Notes under the pieces: generated by a model | Told to the model about the DNA's origin: nothing | Databases searched by the model: none | The model's input: only the letters and a program-made list of their open reading frames with translations | Shown here: in pieces, positions 35,401 to 48,000 of the stretch | Layout of the letters: each line of letters starts with the position of its first letter | Numbering within the stretch: position 1 is the first letter of the stretch | Assembly (NCBI GenBank): GCA_963070105.1 | Contig: OY718803.1 | Coordinates: 11,567,347 to 11,631,346 of the forward strand | Length of the DNA: 64,000 bases | Reading direction: 5' to 3' | From: Litomosoides sigmodontis | Taxonomy: Eukaryota > Nematoda > Chromadorea > Rhabditida > Onchocercidae | Translations under genes and position numbers: made by a program

Positions 35401-35582
35401 AAATCAAAACTAATCCGATCTTCATAGGAAACCGGATTAAATGAATACAAATAAACAGAAATAGTTTGAAAATGTGAATCATCCGAGGGGCTTGCATTTG
35501 AAACAACGGTTAACGACCGACGTGAATAACAACCGTTCACTGTATTGGCAGAACCTAACGATGACGTCGATTCAAAACTCAT
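20173..35582 (-). CDS. hum-7: Class IX unconventional myosin with RhoGAP tail (HUM-7/MYO9)
   Basis: A single-headed actin motor that carries a Rho GTPase-activating domain, expected to move on F-actin and inactivate Rho locally. My model has 41 exons with matching phases, about 5832 nt or 1943 aa, similar to class IX myosins (about 1900-2500 aa). Order: N-terminal RA-like domain (~35-140), motor with P-loop GESGSGKT (~271-278), switch [12 protein letters not shown] and switch II DIFGFE, class-specific loop-2 insertion, four IQ motifs (~960-1053), C1 finger a (~1247-1297), C1 finger b (~1524-1572), RhoGAP (~1581-1797) with arginine finger GIYRKSA, and a C-terminal tail to KFS-stop. The start is the ATG at 35582; a GTG six bases upstream is not used. 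One intron is GC-AG (after 34271). The exon end near 25857 is weak. The MYO9 assignment is firm; the hum-7 symbol follows the single C. elegans class IX myosin. Confidence 0.95.
20554..22047 (-). other. hum-7: Myosin IX RhoGAP-domain exons
   Basis: Exons 22047-21852, 21621-21493, 21409-21291, 21035-20829 and 20687-20554, with phases 1, 1, 0, 0 and 2. The domain starts [11 protein letters not shown], has the arginine finger GIYRKSA (Arg codon at 21912-21910), [32 protein letters not shown], and [18 protein letters not shown]. All catalytic and Rho-contact motifs appear intact, so the domain should be active. The last exon is a helical extension ([14 protein letters not shown]). Confidence 0.92.
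22440..24910 (-). other. hum-7: Myosin IX tail exons with second C1 zinc finger
   Basis: Exons 24910-24826, 24657-24472, 24033-23953, 23639-23529, 22856-22818, possibly 22747-22643, and 22619-22440. Conserved MYO9 tail motifs are [16 protein letters not shown] and [17 protein letters not shown]. The last exon holds the second C1 finger: H-x12-C-x2-C-x12-C-x2-C-x4-H-x2-C-x7-C ([26 protein letters not shown]). Introns longer than 300 bp (22857-23528, 23640-23952, 24034-24471) show no other gene. Confidence 0.85.
22643..22747 (-). other. hum-7: Possible cassette exon in the myosin IX tail
   Basis: A 105-nt block with a good acceptor (CATTTAG) and donor (AAA|GTAAGA), open in the phase-0 frame. 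It encodes a 35-residue peptide containing the hydrophobic run [12 protein letters not shown], unusual in a myosin tail. Skipping it keeps frame and joins a basic segment ([11 protein letters not shown]) directly to the C1 exon. It may be a cassette exon or plain intron. Confidence 0.35.
25193..26040 (-). other. hum-7: Myosin IX tail exons with first C1 zinc finger
   Basis: Exons about 26040-25857, 25687-25562 and 25301-25193. The C1 finger is split by an intron. It runs H-x12-C-x2-C-x13-C-x2-C-x4-H-x2-C-x8-C, from [17 protein letters not shown] to CKLPFHKEC and NIPC, close to the consensus H-x12-C-x2-C-x13/14-C-x2-C-x4-H-x2-C-x7-C. Exon 26040-25857 begins [13 protein letters not shown]. Its donor (GTCCGC at 25856) is poor, so its 3' limit is uncertain; the alternative in-phase donor falls inside the hairpin at 25804-25844. 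Confidence 0.7.
25804..25844. repeat. Perfect 19-bp inverted repeat, 3-nt loop, beside a myosin IX exon
   Basis: Bases 25804-25822 pair exactly with 25826-25844 around an ATC loop. The element begins 12 bp from the proposed end of myosin exon 26040-25857, on the intron side. An alternative in-phase GT donor lies inside the stem, so pairing could affect donor choice (inference). Confidence 0.9.
26700..28131 (-). other. hum-7: Myosin IX neck (four IQ motifs) and proximal tail
   Basis: Exons 28131-27982, 27692-27523, 27429-27187, 27028-26963 and 26766-26700. IQ-type motifs are [48 protein letters not shown] and [17 protein letters not shown]; they should bind calmodulin or light chains. Next comes an acidic Ser-rich segment ([13 protein letters not shown]) in 27429-27187 and two small linker exons. 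Confidence 0.85.
29996..30077. repeat. Inverted (GAGT)n...(CACT)n array with (TC)n centre
   Basis: GAGT units at 29996-30012 are complementary to CACT units at about 30050-30077, separated by a CT run. All lies in a myosin intron. Confidence 0.85.
30131..30151. repeat. (TCAGA)n pentanucleotide repeat
   Basis: Four tandem TCAGA units in a myosin intron. Confidence 0.8.
30263..30296. repeat. (GT)n microsatellite
   Basis: Near-pure GT run with one TCTG interruption, in a myosin intron. Confidence 0.9.
32553..32573 (+). repeat. Poly(G)21 homopolymer
   Basis: Twenty-one consecutive G followed by AGGGG, in a myosin intron. On the transcribed RNA it is poly(C); on the DNA plus strand it could form a G-quadruplex. 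Confidence 0.9.
33730..33769. repeat. Perfect 18-bp inverted repeat, 4-nt loop
   Basis: Bases 33730-33747 pair exactly with 33752-33769 around CAAA. It lies in the intron between the motor exons 34078-33940 and 33552-33381. Confidence 0.92.
34271..35582 (-). other. hum-7: Myosin IX N-terminal exons: RA-like domain and start of motor
   Basis: Exons 35582-35345, 35119-34936, 34614-34512 and 34376-34271, with phases 1, 2, 0 and 1 at their ends. The first two encode an RA/ubiquitin-like fold: strand [10 protein letters not shown], then [20 protein letters not shown]. Exon 3 gives the class IX pre-motor segment ([11 protein letters not shown]) and exon 4 the motor start ([18 protein letters not shown]). 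Confidence 0.85.
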
Positions 35583-35898
35583 TGTCACAATTCATTAGGG
35601 TCAAATTTACATGTAGCAGTAGCAATTCCGTGTGCCAATTCGATTCTGAAATCACGACGTATCATAGGAAATATTTCCGCGCTCACAAAGTTTCATCCAA
35701 AATTAGTCAATGTGTGAATGCGATAAGCTGAGGCTGGACATTGCACTGGGTGAAATAGAAATAAATTGAAATTTGCCGATTGCCGAGATCTGGCAGAAGC
35801 GAAAGCTAAGTTTGAGGAAAGATTCAACGATTTTGGAAGCTGCAAGAGGGATAAGCTAATGAAGAGCGTTGGAGGGTCGTGGTTTCTGACGTTGTTCT

Positions 35899-35922
35899 GA
35901 GAGAGAGAGAGAGAGAGAGAGA
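35899..35922. repeat. (GA)n tract
   Basis: GA run about 320 bp upstream of the myosin start codon. Confidence 0.9.
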
Positions 35923-36426
35923 AAGGAAGGAAGGCTGGTTTCATCCGTATAGATACTAGTTGAGTATTTTGAGAGTTTAATCATCCAATCACCTCTTATT
36001 GGGGAAATAGTATGGAAAGCGAGGAATGAAGGAGTAAAGGTGAGGAGTTGGAAGGAGGAAGAAGAATGGATGATGATGATGATCGGCTTGATAAATAAAC
36101 AAGATGAAATGGAGGGTGAGTGGAAAAGGATCGGGAAGCAGTGAAGTGCTTGAAACCAGTTGTTTTCGGTTTAAATTTTTATATGCTTTCTAAATTTCTA
36201 AATTGATAACTAGCACTGATCAAGTAACATGATCGCCACGTCACCTGCATGGAGCAGGAGTAAGTGCGGTCAATTAATTTCATACAGTTCCGGTGCTGTA
36301 GTGATAATGACAGTAGCAATAGCAACGGCAATGTAGCGACATAGGTACGAAAGCGCTGTGCAAATGGAAACCTTTTTTCAAATACTTTTGAAGCACGCTG
36401 AGCAGGACGACAACAGGGCTACTTCT

Positions 36427-36497
36427 TCGGCGGTGGCGGTGGCGGTGGCGGTGCTGATGGGGATGATAAGGATGAGGATGAGGATGAGGATGAGGAT
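36427..36497. repeat. (GGTGGC)n and (GATGAG)n minisatellite cluster
   Basis: Hexamer GGTGGC repeats (36427-36452) are followed by GATGAG hexamers (about 36470-36497). The purine-rich strand is the plus strand. Confidence 0.85.
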
Positions 36498-36646
36498 CGT
36501 GATAGTAACGGCAAATTCAACGATCCATTAAATGTTCCCAAATTTTCAGCAATCTCGACGGATGATCATTGTCGTAGGGAATGAATGAATAGACACTACT
36601 TGCTTACCTCTAAAGTCAGCTGTTCATGTGGGCCAAAGGGTGCAGT

Positions 36647-36693
<47 letters not shown>

Positions 36694-36712
36694 GTGCGTG
36701 CGTGCGTGCGTG
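36647..36712. repeat. (TG)n(TGCG)n microsatellite
   Basis: About 20 TG units pass into TGCG units. Alternating purine-pyrimidine sequence with CG is prone to form Z-DNA. Confidence 0.93.
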
Positions 36713-39101
36713 TATGTAGTATTTCCCTCTGCCTCATACTTTATGAACCACACAAATAGAATACAACCCTTACTTAAGCATGTTTCAACAAAAATTCCCA
36801 AGGAAAGAAGAAGTAACGAAATGAAGTTAAGGGAGAGAATCATGTGTGACATGGCATCGTCGTAGTGCTACTGTTATTTGGAGCTCCAACTTGAACTTAA
36901 GTTCGAATTGAAATCTAAGCTTAAACTTCTCCTCCTGCTCGTTGTTGCTAACATGCAAACATGACGACAATATTTGCTGCTTCAAGCTACTGGAAAACAA
37001 CACGATGAGAGACGGGTGGATTTCGCTCAGGCCACAACACTACATTGAGCGCAATTAGTGAGATGAAAAGCCAAAGAAAACGTGGATCACGTCATTGAGA
37101 TTCAAAATACCTCTGTTGCAAGGAAAATAGAGTAACATTTAAGCGGTAATATTACTTCAAATTTCTTCACCACCGCGGGCTAATTGTGCGGCACTTTTGA
37201 AGGAACTCTTCAAAGGCAGAAATGAGAAAGGGGAAAGGAACCGGAAAATAATCAAAGGGACAAATTTGGGTCACGAAGCGCATACGGTGATGGCAGTGTT
37301 AAGTGCCGGATGTGGATGACGGACACGGGTTGCGTGTCGGTAGCTACTCCTCCTATTATGCATCCTCTCGCAGATGAGATAGATGTTCGTTGAAAGGAAA
37401 GAATGTGTTCGCATGGATGTAATTGTATAAACCATATGATGCTCTTCTCTTCTCTTCTCGGTGGGTCGCCGCTCCTTCGGCTCACCTCCTTCAACGAACG
37501 CTCTGGCTGAATTTGTCGACGACTACAATTGGTACTTCACGTCCACGCAGTTTCACCGCAAAGGTATGCTACAGTTGCGAATTTCAGATTAAGCGAATAC
37601 TTAATTTGCTTCATGAGCATTACGTTACTTCTTCGCCCCTCAAACGATGTCCTCTCTACGAAGTGCTAGCACAGAAAGAGAAAGAGGTGGAAGTTAAAGC
37701 AAATTCCTCCTTCTAATGAAGCAATCGTCTGCAGCTCGAACTTCCCTTCTTTTAGCATGAAAAATTTTTTGCATTTTTAATATTCCTTACTGAGCGACAG
37801 TCAAAGTAATAAATAGTCTTCTGCTACAACAAAAACGTACATCCATAGATTCTCTCTCTTCTCAAGAAGTGAGTGGTGTCTGCCCTGTTTGCTTTAGAAC
37901 GAGACACATCTAAGAGACCGTCCATCCAATTTAGAGTGTGGAAAAATTCGGAGGTGCAAGGTGAGTGATAAACTTCAGGTATCTTCCCATGGAAGTCGGA
38001 AAGGAATGTTGTGAACAATGAAACGCACGTGGCTGATAGCCCATATCCTTCCGAAGAATGCGTACTGACTCCTTGCAAACACCACTCACTGCCTTTCTTG
38101 ATGCAATACAGTAAGGAAGAAGGTACGTACTTTTCACGTGGCATTACTACAGAAGTGATGCAATTGGTGTGCTGTTGAGCAGTAGCTACCTCAGGTGTAA
38201 TATTTCCGGTGGTTGAAGCAATTGTTTCACATTTTTCTCTTCCTTTTTCCTTTTCCATGCTCAACAAAATTGAAATTGCACAGAGAAGTAAAGTGGAGAA
38301 AAAGGAAGAATCAGTCTGTACGCTGAAAACAGACGACGACAAGTGGTGAATCATTCATATTTAATTATTAAATTGTAGTTGAGATTTTCCGAGGTCGGTG
38401 GAACAACTGACTTCTTGTAATATCTACAATTTGCTGCTGCAACCTCAGCTGTCCTTTCCAACTGCTCAAGCAAGTTTTGGCAAATGCTAACGCACTTCCA
38501 AAACGCTTTTATTGGAATTGCGGATAGAAGCGCACTTGAAGAAAACGTTTGCATTGCTCATTTCACTTCAATGTGACCAGTAGTAGAGAAGAGAAGGTTC
38601 CGAGCAATATGCTCACTCGTTGCACTAAGGCAGCGGCGCGCAAACTGTGAAGTAGAAGTGAATATGCATGCAAGTTAGGCAAGCTGACCATGCATTTGAA
38701 CGCCTTTATTCCGTGTTGAAGTGATAGGGATGGATGTGGCAGATCGACCGGACAGCTTTGACATTTGCATCGGATATCAACTGAAAATCTTTGTCGCTTG
38801 CACTCCATTTCCACATTTCCTTCTTGAAGAATCCAATTAGTCGTGAGAGGCGATCCAAAACTTGCTCATTTTTTTGATGGCAATAGTAATTGTCCGGTTC
38901 TGCCTGCTGATCCTTTGTTGGCAGCGATTCGCCACTCTGTCCACCAATTCCAATTTCGAGGTGAGGGGTAATGCGTCAGAAGATCGATACGTCAGAAAGT
39001 GTTTATCGGAGCACGCAGGCAGTTAAATACAAGTAGCGTTTATTAACAGCGCAAGAAGAAATACAAACAGTTGATTACTGCTGAAAAAAGGCTACCGATC
39101 C

Positions 39102-39106
<5 letters not shown>

Positions 39107-39134
<28 letters not shown>
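39107..39134. repeat. (GA)n tract
   Basis: Uninterrupted GA run in intergenic DNA. Confidence 0.9.
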
Positions 39135-39137
<3 letters not shown>

Positions 39138-41024
39138 CTGAGGGGATGATATATATGAGATGATCTCGAAGTAAAAAACATGTCATATGAATATAGTCGA
39201 TGGAGAGGGAGTGTTTTGTACAAATTGAATAGATTGCAGGTGGTCATTTCCACGATAATACGGTTGATATTTGGTGAGAACGCACGCGGTAATTTATCGG
39301 TAACATAAGAAGGAGATTACAGATGATAATTTACATTTGAATCAGTTAGTTGGATAAGAATGTTAGATGTGATTGGTTGTCGAGTGAGTTTTTTAGTTCT
39401 CGGTGTTCCGATTTCTCCACAATAATAAAGCCCCCACAGTGAAAGGCGAATTGTAGTTGCTAGCGTTTAGAGAAATCATCTCGAATATTTCAGGATGGGA
39501 GGGGGCGGGAAATGAAATTTTTTTTAAATGAATCTATGTAAGTTTGCAATTACTGATCGATCGAACTGACCAATGAAAGCTGTCGTTAGTGCCACAGATA
39601 ATTATTATTTCTATTGTATGCATGATTTAGAAGCAAAATCTGCGTCGTTTTTGGAATGTGAAAGAGGCCAGTCTTATCTTGCGTTTGACGTTCAAATTTT
39701 CCTGTTGGAAATTGTTTGTTGAGAGTCTTCAAAATGCTGCAAACGGAGCTCTTAGCTTCTTTATCAGAAGAATTTAAAATTCAATTCTGAAAAACTCCTT
39801 TTTTGCATTCAAAGAGACAAGTGCTGCGAGTAAAGGTTCAATGTTTAAGTAATGAGATAAGAGTGCCTATAGTTCGCTACAAATGTTTCTGATTCCACTC
39901 CCTCTCAAATGTTGTATGGCATTTGCTCGCCGCACATTTTACCGTTGCCTGCGCCTCTGCTGGCAGCACTGTTTTCTGTTTTCGTCGCCTGAAAAGGTTT
40001 CTAGAAAAAGACTTCCTTCGGAATTGAGAACAGGACGGCAAGAAGTTGCATTAAGCAACGGATTCATCCAACTGCACGTGCACATTTCATTTTCGTGGCA
40101 CTGGAATGCTGGGAGCGGAGCGGAGCGGAGGCTAGGAAGGACAGACAAGTACCCTTACAAGGCCACTGAGAAAGGATCAATTCCCCCTGAATTGTGGCTT
40201 GAAGTTTGTGGCTGGCAAGAAGATTGCTGACAAGTGTTGAAAATTTCATCCAAACGCAATTAATAAATGCGTCTTCTCATCTCATCGATATGTCATGAAG
40301 TCAATCAATTGGTCAGCTGATCGCAGCGGTTGCCGCTGTATCACGTCGAATAAGTGCTATCGGATGGATTCTGTGGAAAATGCTGCATTCCGGCCCGCAT
40401 TCTCCTCAACGAATACTCATCACGCTCTATCGCTGGCGAATTGCAACACGTCACTGATCAAACATCATTTTAATCATACATAATTCAAGCACCCATGTCT
40501 GCTATAGCTAGAGCCAGTCATTAGTATTTGTCGTTAATTATTATTAGTGCTATTGTCACTATTGTCGAGATAGGAAAAGGAATTAATTGCAGCAGAACTT
40601 GGCTGAACTGGTGCTAATTTTGCAGCAGTGAGGAAGAGGTTCGCCTCGTACAGGAAGTGAGGAATTGGAGAAGAACCGAACGACAGATAGAAGGGAATTG
40701 TCGTGGGAATCAACTGCAACAGTTGATTCATTCCGTTGAAGAAGAAGATAAGTAGGGTGCAGGTGGGGCTCCCTCCGAATTCTCCCTTCAAAATTTCATC
40801 CCGCAAAAGGAGGCGGCAAACTCGCATGGCAAGCAGAGAAATTAATTCTCAAGCAACCAACCTATTCCCACACTTATCATCATCATCATCCATCCTTCAA
40901 CCTCTCAAAATAGTTCGTTCCTCCAGGCCGCCTGTCTACTCGTGCGGCGCTGCGTCCGCCCGCACTCTGCTCAGCTCCACGCATCAATTCATTTCATTCT
41001 ATTTCTTCAAGTATCATCGATCGA

Positions 41025-41049
41025 TGAGAGAGAGAGAGAGAGAGAGAGA
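41025..41049. repeat. (GA)n tract
   Basis: Uninterrupted GA run in intergenic DNA. Confidence 0.9.
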
Positions 41050-44000
41050 ACATTTCAGATGAGATTTGTTACTTATTCGCGGTTTCCCCACAGCTGCTAC
41101 TTCCTTCTCACAAAAACCTGGCGAAAAAACCTCTCATCAAGCTCCATTCACTTCACTATTTTCAGCAATGTGGGTGGTCTAGGACCGGAACTGCAAGTGA
41201 CGCAGTTCCAGGAAGTGTCGCCGCAGCTCCAGCAAATGTCGCAGTTCCAGGAAGCGTGTACGCAGCGAAGCATTCCATGAGTGAAGTCACTCGTAACAAC
41301 AGCCTCCTGCTAGTTTTTCTCCTCCTCCCCGGCCGATGTCGGAAAATCCGGAATGAGTTCAAGACGGATTATAGGCATCCGCAAATTATTATTCGTCACT
41401 TAAGTTGATTCCAATTGCGCACAGCCTTTCTTCTGCTCTAATCACTCTGTACTTCGGCAGCCACACAAAGACTTTGTAAACTTCTTTATTTGCTTCTAAT
41501 CCAACCTCACTCATCGCATACGACTTTTCCTCTATCTACTTATCCTCTTCTGCGTATCCTCTCTTTCAGGATGTCGCCTTCACTTCCTCGTCAGATTTTC
41601 CGTAAACTCCTTCTTACACTTTATTTACAATCCAACTCTAAAGTACTCTGGACACCAATTAAGCCAATCCTGCCTACTGCTCCCTACATATGTCACTTCG
41701 GCAATCCACGAGGGGGAATCTTCTTCGGACCTCCAAAACACGCTTTATTCATTCATCCATTAATCCCATCCACATCCCCCCCCCCCCATCACATCACCAT
41801 TAATTACTACCCTGGCACTCACAACGTGTACTGCGTTTACCACTGACTCTACAAGGTATGTGAAGCTATCTACATTTATACTATCTATGCTTTACTGCTT
41901 TCCTGCCTACTCTTCTTCAGTAATTGATTTAAAACAACTGCCGACAAATCTGAGAAATAACTTGTTATGGATCTACAAATATAAATAAAAATTTTTTCGC
42001 AACAGCTAGTACCGATCGGTCACTTTACTCATGACATGAGGTCTCTGATTGCGATGTCTCTTTCTATCTTCTTCAACTTAAAGTACATTTTGATTGAAAC
42101 TTGAAAGAGTTCCGCGTTCCTTCGCCTTTGATTCCTCTCCTCTCCTTCCACTTCATAACGCCGCTATCCCCTCATCACTTCAGCTGCTCCGACTCCATTT
42201 TAATAAATCCTTTGGATACCACCACCACTGTCAAGTGATTTCCGGCTCTATCGGGAACCTTCCGACTTCTTTCGCCGAACCTAACGGGCATGCATATTCT
42301 CGCCCAGTACTGATCTTTTCCGGAACAGCTTTCAGCCAACTGCTCCCTGCTGCTGGGACGTATCATCATCCATCCAGACATATCCGTTCACGATCACGTC
42401 CATCTGCTCACGATGATCCCCTGCACAATTAGCTACATATAACGCATATTCCCACATCTAATCTAAAGAGCGTAAGAAAATTTACTTCCTCATCCGCAGT
42501 GTTACCGTTGAACATTCCTGAAGCAGTAGTTGTCTCCGACTATAGCCTCTTTGCTTTCCAAGTGGTGAAACGTAAATGCTTATGAAGCTAAGTTAATTGT
42601 CCTTCGTCAAACTTACAATAACCTTACGGCAATTTTAGGCTGAGGTTTTGCTTGTAGAACACATCTGCTATGTGCGGCGCGGCATTGCGCGGTATATGCC
42701 GAAATGTCAGCAAACTTTTTAAATTATATCGCACCCAAACAGACTATGTGAAATTCAGGATTTAACAAAGTTGAAACTGAGTTAATTACGAATCAACGAG
42801 AATTTGTGTTGCTTGTTGTTTTTAATTTTAACTGACCCGAGCTAACAACCTTATTGCAACGGTTTCAACATAGAGTTCTGCAAGAAAATTTTACACCGAT
42901 AAATATGTTTTTGATTCATTTGGAACCAGTTGTCATACTTTTGTCTGTTCGGTCAGTTTACCCTCATCTCATGACTCGCTAGATTTTTCACCATTTTCTA
43001 GTGCAAAATTTTATAAAATCAAGAAAAATTATTTCCTCGCTATCTTGCGTCCTCAATCGATTTCCATTTGTTCAATTTTTATTGCCTTATTTTCAGTCGA
43101 GAATCCGGACTAGGATCATCAAATCGAGTGGAATTTTTGACTTTTTTAAGAGTAACAGGAAATTTGGCAAATAAATTAGGAAAACATGATTTTAACTCCT
43201 TCGCTACTAATTTCAGTTAGACGCTGGCTGCCATTCATCGCATCCCTATTGAACTGAGATGTACGGGAATTTTTTATACGAACTCTTCCCTTCTTCATCC
43301 TGGTCAATTGTTAGGACTGTGGGCAGCTGTCGATTTATCATCGATGTTTTTCCACCCCCCTTCAGTGCTCGGTGCGTTGTCGATAGTGGTTTCAATGACT
43401 TGTTCCTCAAATTTCGCGCTGCAAAGGTTATCGATTAATTTGGAATTTGAGCACAATTCTCGATTCCGAAATGAATTCGATCACTGCTTAGCTACATATA
43501 GCTCACTTGTTGGAACTGGTTTATTGATCTAAATGCGACAACGTTTACATACATCACCGCAGATTCATCACCGCAAAATCATTTTAAAATCAAGCTGTTG
43601 CTAACCGCTAATTCACGCACCCGTGAAGCTCCGGAAGGACTCGCCGCGGCACAACCGAACCGAACCGGTCGGAGTGATTGCGAGGCGAGCAATCGTGCTA
43701 GCGCCTAGCTTGCGTCTAAATTCCATTCATCCGACAATTTCCGCACATGTATTCTGACAGTTGCGAACTCTGCGAACCCCCGTTGCTATGGGCATGGATG
43801 TGAGTTGCAAGCATTCGGTAAATGAGCCTGCTGCGCTGTCGTGGTTTCAGCCTTGTTGTGCAACACGTCCTACTACCACACCATCCTTCAAATGCTGCGC
43901 CAGTACAGGAGGTGTCGTGCGCCGAACATAGAAATCGATTAAGGTCCGTTCCAACTGCTTTTCCGCTCTCCTCCACTTCCAGTCCTTTTTTCCTCTCTTT

Positions 44001-45025
44001 AGGTTTGCTTATCTGGCGCAGTTAGGAGAGGAGAACAACGCATCCCATTCCCGATGGATGATTCCTATACTTGAACAAAATGTTGCAGAAGCAGGGGGTT
44101 AGCCGAGATTGATCGGCGGCATTTCCGACTTCTCTCTTCCGCATGGCAATACTGATCGTGAGAGGCGCCCGTGACTGTCTGTGACTTTGAGGTTAGAGAG
44201 AGTAACCGTTAAAATGTAACACGTGGGGAGACTTGCAGCATAATCGGAAACGTATTTATTTTCCACCTAATTTATTAATAAACATTCCCCACTGCCTCTA
44301 TCGATTCGGGTGATGTTTTTTTCAACTTTTTTTTGAATTTATGACATCAGTAACCAACACCGACCGGTTCCTCTCCTTCCTTCCTTCCTTTCCAGCCGGG
44401 CATTCTTGCTGCTCTACTACTGCCACCATTCTTTTTTCATTACACGCATTTACCTTGCAGAATGCAGTCAGGTGTATGTTCTCATTGTGCGATAATAATA
44501 ATAATATATTTATCATCGTATCAGTGGAAGGAGACACGTGCTGCTGTCTTATGACTATCAATTTCAATTTCAACTTTCCTTTTCCTCTAACGAGAAGGTT
44601 TCCGTTGCAGAGGTAGATGGCAAAGATAGCGAATCTTTTCCTTTCTGATCTCTTTCTTCTATCCGTTCCTTCACTCGTTTTTCATGTTTCCCGCACGCAT
44701 TGCTGCTGCACGTAGGATCGGTGAAGACGTCCGCAAACTCCCAAATATACATATACATCACCCCCCACCCCTCATTAAGCCACTGCAACAACTATTATTG
44801 GTGAGAAAGCCGCCAGGTGGTTCAACTCGCCAACCTTCACTTGGTTGACGCGTGAGAGTTTTAGAAGTTATCATTCATTGCCTTACGCTATCAACTTTGC
44901 AAACATTAATCACTTTTTCCTTCTCGAATTCGAGACAACACAATATGATGAATTTTGGAAGTTTTGTTTTTATTATCCGGAAAAACGTCATTTCTGGTTT
45001 TACATACAAAACGCCAGGATTCTAA

Positions 45026-45053
45026 CACACACACACATACACACACACACACA
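45026..45053. repeat. (CA)n microsatellite
   Basis: CA run with one TA interruption, in intergenic DNA. Confidence 0.9.
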
Positions 45054-48000
45054 GACATATGCATAAGTTGTTGGCAAATGGTTGTTTGTAATATAATCAG
45101 CAGTTCATCGATCATTTTACGGAACTTCAAGATGCAAAAAAAGAGAGAATTGAGAAGGTAGTGAGAATGACAAGGGGTGAAATTTGTTTGCTTGATCGTT
45201 GTTCTTGCATTCCCTTACCAACGTCATGCCTCCTCCTCATGTCATGCATTCTCCCAAGTAGCAGCAGATCTCTCCGAATTTCTCCCTTCCAGAAAAATCA
45301 TTAATGCAGTGGTAGTAGCAGTAGTGGTGGTAGTAGTAGTAGGAGCGGCGAGTGGCATGAAGAAAGGAAAAGTTGGCTGGCTCGTTTTGTTTGCCCTTCT
45401 CGCTTTTGTTCCTTTTTTACGCTTAAGCAAACAGTAAACCCACCAAACTTTATTTTTCTTCATTTTCCTCTTCATTTTCACCAAATAGAAATTGAAATTG
45501 CCGTGCGAAGAAGAATGGCAATGCTACTTATCAACAAATTCAGAGAAGGGGAATAACGCCACATTGGCGCTTCACTTTGAAAGTTCATCCTCACTTCTTA
45601 CCGCCCAATTATTTCAAATGTTTTTCACATTTTTCATTCCTGGCGGTGCAGCTTCAGAAATATTCCAAGTTGAACTGAAGACACATTCTCAAACAACGTA
45701 CTCCTCCTTCAAACTGCTCTTTTGCTCAGATCCTCTTTCACTTCATTGTGTTTTGCTTCCTGAATTAATCTCCGTATCCGTATGTCCTACGCCATTTCTA
45801 CGTTTTATGGCAATTTATTAAGAAGAATTAAGAAAAAACTTTCATGAAATCGTCGATTTTAATTATAAATTTTAGGAAGTAATTAATTAATGGACAGGAG
45901 AAATGGAAAGAGTGGAATGTCGCAGAAGAGAATGTAGAAAAAAGTTATAATTCAAATAAATGTTAAGCCATTTCTCACATCTGTGAGTGATCTCTAATAG
46001 TTCGAGAAGGAACAAGCAGAGAAGTGTGGAATGAACAAAAATACTAAATGTAGCAGCGGATGAAGCCAAATGACACGGGGCTACTGTGATTAAGCCAGGT
46101 TAGGCAAATCAGACAGAATCAGCCAAGATCAATGAGTAATAATGATTGACTTTTTCCTTCACCGAATTCTTCCTAGATAGAGTACCATCCAGCACTTTTT
46201 CCACTATTTCTATTCCTTTTTCCTCTCAGTCTTTTTTTTACTCGCAAAAAATTCAAATTTCAATTTTAAGACTGCGCATCATTAATAATTCATTCATTGG
46301 CAAGTGCGGAACGAGAGGAGAGAGGAGGAGGGAAGAAAAGGATTTGAAAGATCAGCGCCGATGGAAATTGAATTTCTCGGTCAGTCTGACTGAGAAAATA
46401 AGTTCTCTCTTCCTCCCTCCTCACTTATGCCCAACTTTGCTGTTTCATCCTGGAATAAGATCTCTTCCTTCCTCCCTCTTCGCTTCATTTCCTCTTCCTC
46501 TTTAAATATCACTCCTTAAAGCTGAGATGAATGCTTGCAAAAAATTTTTGAACGAAGCGAGTCTGCGAACGTACGTGAACTTGTGTGACCACATTGTTTG
46601 TTTGTCGACCGCCACTAAGTAAACAATCCGTCGAGAAGTTTCGGCACTGTTCGGGTGAGGTTCAGCTCAGTCCTCAACTATGTGGATGTGCAAAGCAAAA
46701 ATTAATTTCGTTAACATTTTTGCAAGTTTGCAATAAAAGCGTTTTCGAGATGGGAAACGTCTGCCGTCCTCGTTTGAGTCTCTCCGCATGATTCACGCAG
46801 TCGGCAGGCAGTCTTTCCAAATCGAGCGGCATGCAATACGTGTCTGGCTCATTGACTAGAGTGACAGCAGGTAGTTTGAAGGAAGTCCACCTCGATCCCT
46901 ACTTGTATTATGCTACCTACCACTTCTATTAATTGTTTTTTTTCAAGCATACGCAACTACCAAATTCGGTTAAGGGAAAAGGCTAATCCACGTGAATCGC
47001 ATCTCATCCAAGGTCTCATCCATGCATTCGCGTGCACACACAGCGTCATCATTTTATTCACGTAAAACCGAGTTAATTTCTCTCATTCGTTGTTTGGTTG
47101 TGAATGCATTTTGTCAGCTGCGCGAACGCTTAATTCCATTTTCGTTTATCAGACTTACGACTTTTGCAAGGGAAGGAGCATCAGATTTTTAAAAGAGCGA
47201 AGTTGCGAAAGGTGCAAAAGCAACTCACTTAAGGAATCACAGGGAGCAGATGGAGGAGCTACCTCATTATTTTTCTCCCTTAATATTTTCCTCACTACGT
47301 AGGTCTTCTCTGTACGATTCCATCCATATAGGAGAAGACGTGTAATGTGTATCCGTTATGCATACGCCACTTCATTGAAGCCTCCGCTACTTAACACTTG
47401 TCTGCTACTTACTCCACTTACTTTGTTAGTGGCCCAGATATCTTTTTTCTTCTATCACACTTTTCCTACCTACCTACCCACTACCTGACCATTTATTACT
47501 CGTCCACTTTCACCACTTATCTATCTGCTATTGAATGCCTGCCTATCCGGATCGAGGGTTACATCTCTCTCTCTCTCTCTCGTTCTCTCGTTCTCTTTAT
47601 TTCGCTGTCCATTTAGTTTCCGTTATTAATTATGAGTAAGTTGAAGTAGTATCATTGTGCATCTCATTGATATTGTTAACTATGTTGATGGGCATTCAGT
47701 CACCCTAGTGGTCAAGATGTTTTTTAAGTGGCATAATGCTGTGCAATAAGAATTGCGAATGCGGAAACGAATGCGTTTCTGTGGGGAGTGCAGGAGAGGA
47801 TTTACGTGTAAGAGTAGCTAGTAGGATTAACGCGTGACTTCCATAACAACGTGCGCATGGCGCGTTGTTTGTTTTTGTTTTATCGCACGCTTATGTCAAA
47901 ATCATGCAGTGTTGTATCGCGTTTCTCACGTATGAAATTTGCTAGTTGTTAACGTCGGTGGGATAATTGAAGCAGGGTGTGATTTATTCCTTTCTGTACG

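Noticed and set aside
35583..35588. GTG start six bases upstream of the myosin ATG
   Set aside because: Nematode nuclear genes start with ATG; the ATG at 35582 is in the same frame.
37824..38354. 176-codon open frame on the minus strand
   Set aside because: The longest frame in the 13-kb spacer, but about one frame this long is expected by chance in 64 kb on six frames. No domain, repeat or splice pattern supports it.
39883..40230. 115-codon open frame on the plus strand
   Set aside because: Cys/Trp-rich chance translation with no recognisable family and no supporting splice sites.
43600..43720. GC-rich block with short palindromes, considered as a tRNA or structured RNA
   Set aside because: No cloverleaf with an acceptor stem, T-loop consensus or anticodon arm could be drawn.
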